Shown here: one piece after another, positions 7,568 to 15,407 of the stretch
Numbering within the stretch: the stretch's first letter is position 1
How the letters are laid out: every line of letters begins with the position of its first letter
NCBI RefSeq assembly: GCF_044377145.1
Contig: NZ_JBILJQ010000016.1
Span: 1 to 64,000, forward strand
From: Aquimonas sp044377145
GTDB taxonomy: Bacteria; Pseudomonadota; Gammaproteobacteria; Xanthomonadales; Xanthomonadaceae
Direction of reading: 5' to 3'
Length of the DNA: 64,000 nucleotides
Translations under genes and position numbers: made by a program
The notes under the pieces: generated by a model
The model's database searches: none
What the model was told of the DNA's origin: nothing
Seen by the model: only the letters and a program-made list of their open reading frames with translations

Positions 7568-8721
7568 GCGAGCGCAGTTTGACTCGCATCGGCGTGCTCG
7601 GCGGCGGCCAGCTGGCGCGCATGCTGGCCTTGGCCGGGGCGCCGCTGGGGGCGAAGTTCCTGATGCTCGACACCGATGCCGGTGCCTGTGGCGGCCAGGT
7701 CGCGGCGCTGATGCAGGCGGACTATCGCGATCTCGACGCGCTGGGCCGCTTCGCTGCGGAAGTCGATCTGGTCACTTTCGATTTCGAGAACGTGCCGGCC
7801 GACAGCGCGGCCTGGCTGGCCGAGCGGGTGCCGGTGTTTCCCAGCCCGCGCGCGCTGGCGGTGGCGCAGGACCGGATCGCCGAGAAGACCCTGTTCCGCC
7901 AGCTCGGCATCGGCACGCCGGCTTTCGCCGCGGTCGATTCACTGTCGGATCTGCACGCCGCGGTCGCCGCGATCGGCCTGCCCAGCATTCTGAAAACCCG
8001 CCGGCTCGGCTACGACGGCAAGGGCCAGTTCCGGCTGCGCCAGCCGCAGGACATCGAAGCCGCGTGGTCAGCGCTGGCCCAGAGCCATGACCACGCCAGC
8101 CTCGTGCTGGAAGCCTTCGTGCCGTTCGAGCGTGAGCTCTCGGTGGTGGCGGTGCGGGGCCGCAGCGGCGAGTTCCGCAGCTATCCGCTGACCCGCAACT
8201 GGCATCACGAGGGGATTCTGTCCCTGAGCCTTGCGCCAGCCAATGTCGACGAGCCGCTGGTCGCGCGCGCACTGCAGCACGCCCGCTCGGTCGCCGACGA
8301 ACTGGGCTATGTCGGTGTGTTCGCGCTGGAGCTGTTCGAGCTCGGCGGCGAACTGCTGGCCAACGAGATGGCGCCGCGGGTGCACAACAGCGGCCACTGG
8401 ACGATCGAGGGCGCGGTCAGCAGCCAGTTCGAGAACCACCTGCGTGCCGTGATGGGCCTGCCGCTCGGCGATACCGCCAGCCGCGGCTGCAGCGCGATGC
8501 TGAACTGGATCGGCGATCTGCCCGACTGCGCCGCGGCGCTGAGCGTGCCCGGCCTGCACTGGCATGACTACGGCAAATCGGCGCGACCCGGTCGCAAGGT
8601 TGGCCACGCCACCGTGCGTGCCGACAGCGCCCTGCAGCTCGCCGATGCGCTGCAAGCCGTGGGCGGCGCGCTCGGTCGACAGGCCCAGGTCGAGACAGCG
8701 ATCCAGACCCTGCGCGGCTGA
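7564..8721 (+). CDS. purK: N5-carboxyaminoimidazole ribonucleotide synthase
   Basis: PurK is an ATP-grasp enzyme that makes N5-CAIR from AIR, bicarbonate and ATP. The 385 residues begin at GTG 7564, overlapping the purE stop. The N-terminal domain shows RIGVLGGGQLARMLALAG. The ATP-grasp domain shows ILKTRRLGYDGKGQ, an EAFVPFERELSV lid strand and ELFELGGELLANEMAPRVHNSGHWTIE with metal-binding residues. The next gene begins 6 nt downstream and is probably in the same transcript. Confidence 0.95.
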   Translation: MSERSLTRIGVLGGGQLARMLALAGAPLGAKFLMLDTDAGACGGQVAALMQADYRDLDALGRFAAEVDLVTFDFENVPADSAAWLAERVPVFPSPRALAVAQDRIAEKTLFRQLGIGTPAFAAVDSLSDLHAAVAAIGLPSILKTRRLGYDGKGQFRLRQPQDIEAAWSALAQSHDHASLVLEAFVPFERELSVVAVRGRSGEFRSYPLTRNWHHEGILSLSLAPANVDEPLVARALQHARSVADELGYVGVFALELFELGGELLANEMAPRVHNSGHWTIEGAVSSQFENHLRAVMGLPLGDTASRGCSAMLNWIGDLPDCAAALSVPGLHWHDYGKSARPGRKVGHATVRADSALQLADALQAVGGALGRQAQVETAIQTLRG

Positions 8722-8727
8722 TCGACG

Positions 8728-9612
8728 ATGGGCGACTCGATCGCACTCGGTCCGCTGCTTTTGCCCCTGCAGGCCGTGCTGCTGGTGCTGGCGACTGCAC
8801 TCGCGCTGGGTCTGCTGAGCCTGTTGCCGGAGGCGCCCGGCGCACCGCGCAAGCGCGCCGAGTCGCGTCTGTTCCGGGTGTTGGCGACTGGCGTGATCGG
8901 TGCGCGACTGGGCTGGGTCGGTCTGAACTGGCAGGCCTATGCCGCCACGCCCGGCGCTGTTCTGGCGTTCCGTGACGGCGGCTACAGTCCCGCAATCGGC
9001 TTGATCTGCGCGGCGTCGGTGCTGATCGTCAGCGCGGTTCGCGCCGGCGCGTCATCGCGCGCTGGATGCATCGCTGATCGGCGTGCGCCGCTGTCGGCGG
9101 ATATCCAGCTGGCACGCCGCCAACTGCTGCTGCCAGGTGCCGCCGCGTTGCTGCTGATTGTTCTGGGCCAAGCCGGTCTGGCCCTGCGCGCGGCGGCCGA
9201 AGTACAGCCGCTGCCGCGTTTGACGCTGCAGACTCTGGACGGCGCGGCCTATGCGTTTCCGCCAGCGCCCGGCCGGCCGCAGGTGATCAATCTGTGGGCC
9301 AGCTGGTGCGGGCCCTGCCGGCGCGAGATGCCGGCCTTTGCGCGAGTGCAGGCGCGGCGGCCGGATGTGGACTTCATCTATCTCAACATCGGCGAACGCC
9401 GCGACGAAATCGATGCGTTTCTGCGCAGCCTGCAACAGCCGCTGGTGCCCGTGGTGCTGGACATCGATGCCCAGCTGCCGGCGCAGATCGCAGTACGCGG
9501 CTACCCGACGACCTTGTTCCTGGATGCTGCGGGTCGCCTGCAGCGGGTGCGCAGCGGAGAACTCTCTGAGGCCAGTCTGCAGGCGCTGCTGCCGGCGCCG
9601 TCGACGGAGTAG
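8728..9612 (+). CDS. Lgt-like membrane domain fused to a TlpA/ResA thioredoxin domain
   Basis: This 294-residue protein has two modules. Residues 1-155 hold several membrane segments, and 59-90 read like prolipoprotein diacylglyceryl transferase (GARLGWVGLNW, FRDGGYSPAIG). The catalytic Arg/His set of Lgt is not evident, so transferase activity is doubtful. Residues 160-294 are a periplasmic thioredoxin-like domain with WASWCGPCR (Cys194 and Cys197) and the cis-Pro loop RGYPTTLF. This is typical of TlpA/ResA reductants that act in cytochrome c maturation or cysteine recycling. The gene follows purK by 6 nt. The reductase call is firm; the role of the N-terminal part is inference. Confidence 0.8.
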   Translation: MGDSIALGPLLLPLQAVLLVLATALALGLLSLLPEAPGAPRKRAESRLFRVLATGVIGARLGWVGLNWQAYAATPGAVLAFRDGGYSPAIGLICAASVLIVSAVRAGASSRAGCIADRRAPLSADIQLARRQLLLPGAAALLLIVLGQAGLALRAAAEVQPLPRLTLQTLDGAAYAFPPAPGRPQVINLWASWCGPCRREMPAFARVQARRPDVDFIYLNIGERRDEIDAFLRSLQQPLVPVVLDIDAQLPAQIAVRGYPTTLFLDAAGRLQRVRSGELSEASLQALLPAPSTE

Positions 9613-9677
9613 TCAGCGGCGTATCGATGCTCGATCGGCAGCGCAATCGGCAGCGCGCTTGCCGCCCTCACCAACTC

Positions 9678-10970
9678 TCAGCGCCCCGAACGCAGGCCCG
9701 CATCGAAGGCGTGCGCATCGCCCTGATGCTCAGCCGGCGAGATACCCAGCAGCCTGCACATCAGCGCATACACATCGACGGCGCGGACCGGATCGATTTC
9801 GCTGCCAGCGATGAAGGCAGGGCCATGGCCGATGAAGATCGAGCGCATCGAGGGCAGGGCCGGATCGTAGCCATGGCCGCCGCGCTTGACCCTGGCGCCG
9901 GGCATCGACAGCAGGCGTCGGGTTGCGATCGCGTAGGGCGGCTCGGCCTGACAGGTGATGCTCGGCACGCGCGGGTGCTGGCCGAACTGCCACTCGGCCG
10001 GCAGCTGATCGCGGCGGTAACAGCGCATCCGCGGATGTGGCTTGAGCAGGGCAGCTTCGACCTCGGCGGCGCGGCCGCGGCGGGGCTCGATGCCGGCCAT
10101 CGCGCCATACGCAGTCAGCGCGAAGCTGCGCGGATCGAGCAGATCGTCGAGCACGATCGGCTGCGACTGATCGAGCGCGCTCATGCCGTGGTCGGACACG
10201 ATCAACAGGTTGATGCGATCGCTCATGCCGGCCGCTTCCAACCCGGCAACAAGTTTCTGCAATGAACGATCCACATGCGCGACCGCGCGTCGCAGCTGCG
10301 GCGAATCGGGCCCGTAGGTATGGCCGATGCTGTCGACCCGCTCGAAGTACAGGGTGAGGAAATCCGGTCGGGTCCGCTCGGGCCGCTGCAGCCACTGCAG
10401 CACGGTGTTGATCCGCGCGTTCTGCTGCAGGTCGCTGCTGTAGGGCAGCCAGTCGTAGGGACGAATGCCCTGGATCTCGGCTTCCGAGCCCGGCCAGAAC
10501 AGCGTCGCGGCGCGCAGGCCCTGGCGTTGCGCGCTGACCCAGATCGGCTCACCGCCCCACCAGCGACCGTCCTTGACCGCATCGCGCAGGTGCATCGCGA
10601 ACTGCCCGAGCTGCGGGTCCTGCATGCTGTTGTTGATGATGCCGTGGCGGTCCGGATGCAGGCCGGTGACCAGGGTGTAGTGATTCGGAAACGTCAGTGA
10701 GGGATAGCTGGGCTGCATCCAGGCGGCGCGGCTGCCTTCGCTGGCCAGCCGCCGCAGGGTTGCGGCCTCGGGCAGCTGCAGATAGTCGGGATGGAAGCCG
10801 TCAATCGAGATCAGCAGCAGCGGAGCCGGCCGCGCCGGTGACGTGGAGCCTGCGACGGGACCCCGGGCACAGGCGGCAAGCAGCATCAGTGCAGCCACCA
10901 GCAACAGCGCAGGCGCGCGCGCAGCGCGAGCGCAGGCCGCGCTCACAAGTCTGAGAGATTCGAAAGGCAT
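9678..10970 (-). CDS. Ectonucleotide pyrophosphatase/phosphodiesterase-family lipoprotein
   Basis: This 430-residue protein has an N-terminal signal and lipobox LAAC (Cys34). The alkaline-phosphatase-superfamily core follows: LLLISIDGFHPDYL (metal Asp57), PSYPSLTFPNHYTLVTGLHP with the nucleophile Thr93, ERVDSIGHTYGP (Asp and His), IVSDHGM (Asp-His) and GGHGYD (His). These are the two-zinc ligands of the NPP/ENPP family, which hydrolyses nucleotide or phospholipid phosphodiesters outside the cytoplasm. The actual substrate cannot be read from sequence. It is transcribed alone, convergent with the TlpA fusion gene. Confidence 0.9.
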   Translation of the reverse strand: MPFESLRLVSAACARAARAPALLLVAALMLLAACARGPVAGSTSPARPAPLLLISIDGFHPDYLQLPEAATLRRLASEGSRAAWMQPSYPSLTFPNHYTLVTGLHPDRHGIINNSMQDPQLGQFAMHLRDAVKDGRWWGGEPIWVSAQRQGLRAATLFWPGSEAEIQGIRPYDWLPYSSDLQQNARINTVLQWLQRPERTRPDFLTLYFERVDSIGHTYGPDSPQLRRAVAHVDRSLQKLVAGLEAAGMSDRINLLIVSDHGMSALDQSQPIVLDDLLDPRSFALTAYGAMAGIEPRRGRAAEVEAALLKPHPRMRCYRRDQLPAEWQFGQHPRVPSITCQAEPPYAIATRRLLSMPGARVKRGGHGYDPALPSMRSIFIGHGPAFIAGSEIDPVRAVDVYALMCRLLGISPAEHQGDAHAFDAGLRSGR

Positions 10971-11074
10971 CCCACCAGTATGCGTGGCGGATCCGGCGCG
11001 GCGGATCTGCCTTTGGTCTTGGTTCCGGGCGTGTCTTCAGTGTGTTCATCCGCGGTGGACATCAAGCTCAGCGA

Positions 11075-13267
11075 TCACACGCTGCGCAGCTGCGGGCGCA
11101 GCCAGCGTAGGCCGTCACCCTCCAGCCACAGTTCGATGTCTGCCGCTGCCATCGGCCTCGCGTAGTAGTAGCCCTGTGCCACCGGGCAGCCGGCTTCCAG
11201 CAGAAATCGGTGCTGTTCTGCGGTCTCCACGCCTTCGGCCACCACGTTCTGGCCGAGGCTCTTTCCAATGCCGATTACCGCGCTGGCAAGCGCGCGATCG
11301 CCGGGATCGGTTTCGATGTCGTTGACGAAGCTGCGGTCGAGTTTCAGCTCGTCGACCGGCAGGCGCTTCAGATAGCTCAGGCTCGAATAGCCGGTGCCGA
11401 AGTCATCGACCGACAGATGCACGCCGAGCCGGTTGAGGCTGTCGAGATCGGCGCGAATGCGCGGTTCATCGTTCAGCATCAGGCGTTCGGTGATCTCCAG
11501 CGTCAGCGCCTGCGGCGGCAGGTTGTATCGCTGCAGCACGATCCGCACATGCGCGGGCACATCGTCCTGACTGAAGCGCTGCGCCGACAGGTTGACTGCC
11601 ATCGCCGGGATCGGCAGGCCGCGCTGCAGCCAGTCGGACAGCTGCGCGCAGGCGCGCTCCAGCACCCAGGCATCCAGCGCATTGATCAGGCCGCAGTCTT
11701 CGGCCAGCGGGATGAACTGGTCCGGCGCGATCCGGCCCAATTCAGGATGGGTCCAGCGCACCAGCGCCTCGACCCCAGCCAGGCCCGGTTTGCCCAGCAG
11801 CACCTTGGGCTGATAGTGCAGCTCCAGCGCCTCACGGCTGATCGCCAGCCGCAGCGCGCTTTCCATCTGCAGGCGCCAGCGTGCCGATTCATTCATCGAC
11901 GACAGGAAGAAGCGCACGCAGCCGCGGCCGTCGCGCTTGGCCTCGTACATCGCGATATCGGCGTTGCGCATCAGGGTTTCGAAATCGCGGGCGTCATCCG
12001 GGAACTGGCTGATGCCGATACTGATGGTGGGCACCAGCACCTGGCCGCCGATCTCGATCCGCTGTGCGACCGCGCGCAGCACTTTCTCGGCGGCAATCGC
12101 ACTGTCGTTGGCGTCGCTGTCGGGGAACAGCACAACGAATTCATCGCCCCCGATGCGGCTGACGGTATCGGAGTCGCGCAGCGCGCTGCGCAGGCGCAGG
12201 CCGACTTCACGCAGGAGCTCGTCGCCGGCGGCATGGCCCATCGAATCGTTGATGGTCTTGAAGCGGTCGATATCGAGCACCGCCATGCCGAGCTTGCGGC
12301 CGTCGCGTCCTGCCTGCTGCAGGGCAACCCGCGCGCGGTCCATCAGCAGGGCGCGGTTGGGCAGGCCGGTCAGCGCGTCGAAGAAGGCGAGCCGTTCGAT
12401 CTGGTGCTGGTTGTCTTCGTGCTGGATCGCGATCCGGCACAGCTGCAGGCAGGCATCCACCATGCGGCGGTGAAAGCGGCTCGGCCCGCGAGTCTCGCGG
12501 TAGTAGAAGGCGAAGGTGGCGATCACCCGGCCATCGCGACCGAACACCGGCGTTGACCAGCAGGCGTTCAGGCCCAGCGGCAGCACCAGATGCTTGTAGC
12601 TTGCCCACAGCGGATCCGTGTCGATGTTCTGCACTTCGACCTCTTCACCGCGGAAGGCAGCGGTGCCGCAGGAGCCCGTCTGCTCACCGATCTCAAGCCC
12701 GTCGAGCTGGCTGGAATAGGCGACGGGCAAGCTGGGCCCGGCCAGCGGACGGAGCCGGCCCTGTTCGTCGATCCGCAGCACCGAACTGATGACCTCGGGC
12801 GCCAGCGCTTCGACCTGGCGGCACAGCAGATCGAGCACGGCGCGCAGCGGCCGGCCGAGTGCGACCGACTCCAGCACGTCGCGCTGCAGCAGGTTGACTG
12901 CAGCCTCCTGCTGGCGGTCGATCAGCGGAAACACCATGCCCAGCAGCTGCTCGGAATCTTTGGGCCGGCACAGCCGCAGCTCGATCGCCTCCATCACGCC
13001 GCCCGCGGTATTGAGCGAGGCGGGTGCGAGCAGCAGAGTTTGCGCGGGCAACAGATTCTGGGTCAGGCGGTGCCAGCGTTCGGGGCCCAGATCGCCGATG
13101 AAATCGCCGACGGCATCGCGCGGGCGGTTGCCGAGGCGAGCAGCCAGGCTGGGGTTCAGGCTCAGCACTTGGCCCGACGGATCGGCCAGGAACGCGCCGA
13201 TGGAAGTGCCCTCGAAGAGAGCGAACAGCGCCGCCGTCGAGTGCGTTTTGCTGACCGGATTGCTCAT
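11075..13267 (-). CDS. PAS-GAF-GGDEF-EAL cyclic-di-GMP protein
   Basis: ATG 13267 (MSNPVSK) gives 730 residues with no membrane segment. Domain order is PAS at about 8-110, GAF at about 128-285, GGDEF at about 295-455 and EAL at about 470-725. The cyclase motif is intact (RIGGDEF, 373-377), with an RDSD inhibitory site in register just before it. The phosphodiesterase domain has EAL (500-502), the YQPK strand, DDFGTGYSSLSYLKRLP and KLDRSFV. Both activities are therefore plausible, and the sensory domains would set the balance. ATG 13267 was chosen over the upstream extension, which has no domain and lacks coding character. Confidence 0.92.
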   Translation of the reverse strand: MSNPVSKTHSTAALFALFEGTSIGAFLADPSGQVLSLNPSLAARLGNRPRDAVGDFIGDLGPERWHRLTQNLLPAQTLLLAPASLNTAGGVMEAIELRLCRPKDSEQLLGMVFPLIDRQQEAAVNLLQRDVLESVALGRPLRAVLDLLCRQVEALAPEVISSVLRIDEQGRLRPLAGPSLPVAYSSQLDGLEIGEQTGSCGTAAFRGEEVEVQNIDTDPLWASYKHLVLPLGLNACWSTPVFGRDGRVIATFAFYYRETRGPSRFHRRMVDACLQLCRIAIQHEDNQHQIERLAFFDALTGLPNRALLMDRARVALQQAGRDGRKLGMAVLDIDRFKTINDSMGHAAGDELLREVGLRLRSALRDSDTVSRIGGDEFVVLFPDSDANDSAIAAEKVLRAVAQRIEIGGQVLVPTISIGISQFPDDARDFETLMRNADIAMYEAKRDGRGCVRFFLSSMNESARWRLQMESALRLAISREALELHYQPKVLLGKPGLAGVEALVRWTHPELGRIAPDQFIPLAEDCGLINALDAWVLERACAQLSDWLQRGLPIPAMAVNLSAQRFSQDDVPAHVRIVLQRYNLPPQALTLEITERLMLNDEPRIRADLDSLNRLGVHLSVDDFGTGYSSLSYLKRLPVDELKLDRSFVNDIETDPGDRALASAVIGIGKSLGQNVVAEGVETAEQHRFLLEAGCPVAQGYYYARPMAAADIELWLEGDGLRWLRPQLRSV

Positions 13268-13483
13268 TCGGTGAGGCCCCAGCGGCGGTTCAAGGGGCCG
13301 CCGTCGCGCGCTTGCTTCAGGTAGGCGTTCGCTGACCCCGCGGATCGCGGGCTCAGCGGGAGGCGATGCTTCGCGCGGCGTTTGATGATCACGACCAGCG
13401 CGCTGCAACCGGCATGCCCCGGGTTTCCGTCACGGGCTTAATTCTGAATGGTGGATAAACCTGATCGCCATGCCGGGCATTTC

Positions 13484-13503
13484 TATACAAAACGTTCTGT
13501 ACA
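13484..13503 (+). promoter_or_regulatory. Near-palindromic operator at the tetR start
   Basis: TATACAAAACGTTCTGTACA matches its own reverse complement at 16 of 20 positions, centred on AACGTT. It lies 11 bp before the chosen tetR start. This is the expected position and size for an autoregulatory TetR-type operator controlling the whole efflux operon. Confidence 0.6.
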
Positions 13504-13514
13504 GTTCCGCACCG

Positions 13515-14117
13515 ATGACCCGCCCCCCCAAAGCCAAGCTACGCATCCTGGACGCCGCCCGGCGCATCGTTGAAGAGCGCGGCGCCGGTCACCTCACCTT
13601 CGATGAGCTGGCGCGCGAAAGCGGCGTCACCCGCGGCGGCATCACCTATCACTTCCCGACCAAGGAAGACCTGCTGCGCGGCCTGATCGAGGCCGACATG
13701 CAGCAGTGGGAGTCCGCCAGCGCGACCCCGGATCGCCTGCCGCCCGGCTGTGAGTGCCCACGCACCGCCGTCGTGCTGGGTCAGCTGCGCTGTCACCTCA
13801 GCGAGGACGACCGCCATCGCCGTTTTGTCCACGGCATGCTCAGCGCGGCGATGGTGGATCAGAGCCTGCTCGATCCCATTCGCGCTCATCTGAAGGCCGA
13901 GTTTGTCGAATGGACCTGGGATGAGGCCGACCTGCGTCGCTACCTGCTGCTGGCCGCCGCTGAAGGCCTGTTCTGGCAGGACATGTTCAATCTGAATCCG
14001 GTGCCGGCGGCTGCCCGCGGTCCGATCCGGGCGCTGATCGAGCGGCTTTTGCTCGAGTGGGCAGGCGCTGTCGAAACCCCCGCCGCACCAAACGACCACA
14101 CCACGCCGGCCGCCTGA
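13515..14117 (+). CDS. TetR-family transcriptional regulator of the RND efflux operon
   Basis: This 200-residue repressor has an N-terminal HTH (RILDAARRIVEERG, LTFDELARESGVTRGGITYHF, PTKEDLL) and a helical ligand domain typical of TetR proteins. ATG 13515 (MTRPPKAK) is preferred to 13470 because the upstream candidate would place the palindromic operator inside the coding region. Directly downstream in the same direction are the membrane fusion, pump and outer-membrane genes. It is therefore the likely drug-responsive repressor of this operon. The inducer is unknown. Confidence 0.9.
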   Translation: MTRPPKAKLRILDAARRIVEERGAGHLTFDELARESGVTRGGITYHFPTKEDLLRGLIEADMQQWESASATPDRLPPGCECPRTAVVLGQLRCHLSEDDRHRRFVHGMLSAAMVDQSLLDPIRAHLKAEFVEWTWDEADLRRYLLLAAAEGLFWQDMFNLNPVPAAARGPIRALIERLLLEWAGAVETPAAPNDHTTPAA

Positions 14118-14156
14118 GCCGTCGCGATTCGCATTCCAACCTTCAAGGACCCGCCC

Positions 14157-15404
14157 ATGCCTGTGATTCCGCGCTTCCGGATCGATCCGCGGTTCGCTCT
14201 CGCGACTCTCACCGTGGCCGCGCTGACTGCCTGTTCCGGCGGTGGTGGCGCGGCGATGCAGATGCCGCCGACCGAGGTGAACGTCGCCACCGTGGTGTCC
14301 AAATCCGTCACCCAGTGGGATGAGTTCACTGGCCGCATTGAGGCTGTCGAGCACATCGAGATCCGCCCGCGGGTCGCCGGCTATCTCACCGGCATCCACT
14401 TCAAGGAAGGCGGCGCGGTCAAGACCGGCGACCTGCTGTTCACCATCGACGACCGCGAGTACAAGGCGGCGGTCGCCAGCGCGCGCGCCGATCTTGCCCG
14501 CGCCGAAGCCCGTCGCGCACTGGCCGAGACTGAGTTCAAGCGCAGCCAAGCGCTGGTCGAAGCCCGTGCGGTGAGCGCCGGTGAGCTGGAGAGCCGCCAG
14601 AACGAAGCGCGCCAGGCCGACGCCGACGTGTTGGCCGCTCGCGCGCGAGTGGAGCAGGCGGAGCTGAGCCTGGGCTTCTCCCGCATCACCTCGCCGATCG
14701 ACGGCCGCGTCAGCGTCGCCCGCCTGCGCGTTGGCAACCTGGTGTCGCCCGGCGAGCCGGTGCTGACCACGGTGGTCTCGCTCGACCCGGTCTATGTCAG
14801 CTTCCAGGGCGACGAGCGCGCCTACCTGCGCTACCAAGCGCTGGCCCGCCGCGGCGAGCGCGAGGGTTCGCGCGACGCTGCCAATCCGGTGCGCGTGGGC
14901 CTGGCCGATGAACAGGGCTTTCCGCACGAGGGGCGCATGGTGTTCGTCGACAACGCAGTCGACCCCGCCACCGGCACGATCTTCGCGCGCGCCGAGCTGG
15001 CCAATCCGGCCGGCGTGTTCACCCCTGGCCTGTTCGCCCGCGTGCAGCTGCTCGGCGAGCGACTGGACAGCGCGCTGCTGGTGCACCCGCAGGCCGTGCT
15101 CACCGATCAGGACCGCCGTTACGTCTACGTCGCCGACCAGGTCACCTTGCCGCCGGAAATGGGCGGCACCGGCGCACCGCACCTGGGCGCCGTGCGCAAG
15201 GACGTGGTGCTGGGGCCGACCATCGACGGTCTGGTCGTCGTCGAGCAGGGTCTTGACGCCGACGACCGGGTGATCGTGAACGGCATGCGCAAGATCTTCT
15301 TCCCCGGTGCGCCGGTGCAGCCGATCGATGTGCCGATGGACCAGCCGAACACGGTACAGGCCGCGCCCGCTGCCGCGCCCGCCGCGGCCGGGGACGAGGG
15401 CTGA
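14157..15404 (+). CDS. RND efflux periplasmic adaptor lipoprotein (AcrA/MexE type)
   Basis: This 415-residue membrane fusion protein links the inner-membrane pump to the outer-membrane channel. It has a lipoprotein signal ending LTACSG (Cys at about 24). A barrel-sandwich half-motif (VAGYLTGIHFKEGGAVKTGDLLFTID) leads into an alpha-hairpin of about residues 98-165 (ARADLARAEARRALAE). The second lipoyl half (FSRITSPIDGRVS), a beta barrel and an Ala/Pro-rich tail follow. It is 3 nt upstream of the pump gene. Sequence style is closest to MexE-like adaptors. Confidence 0.93.
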   Translation: MPVIPRFRIDPRFALATLTVAALTACSGGGGAAMQMPPTEVNVATVVSKSVTQWDEFTGRIEAVEHIEIRPRVAGYLTGIHFKEGGAVKTGDLLFTIDDREYKAAVASARADLARAEARRALAETEFKRSQALVEARAVSAGELESRQNEARQADADVLAARARVEQAELSLGFSRITSPIDGRVSVARLRVGNLVSPGEPVLTTVVSLDPVYVSFQGDERAYLRYQALARRGEREGSRDAANPVRVGLADEQGFPHEGRMVFVDNAVDPATGTIFARAELANPAGVFTPGLFARVQLLGERLDSALLVHPQAVLTDQDRRYVYVADQVTLPPEMGGTGAPHLGAVRKDVVLGPTIDGLVVVEQGLDADDRVIVNGMRKIFFPGAPVQPIDVPMDQPNTVQAAPAAAPAAAGDEG

Positions 15405-15407
15405 TCC

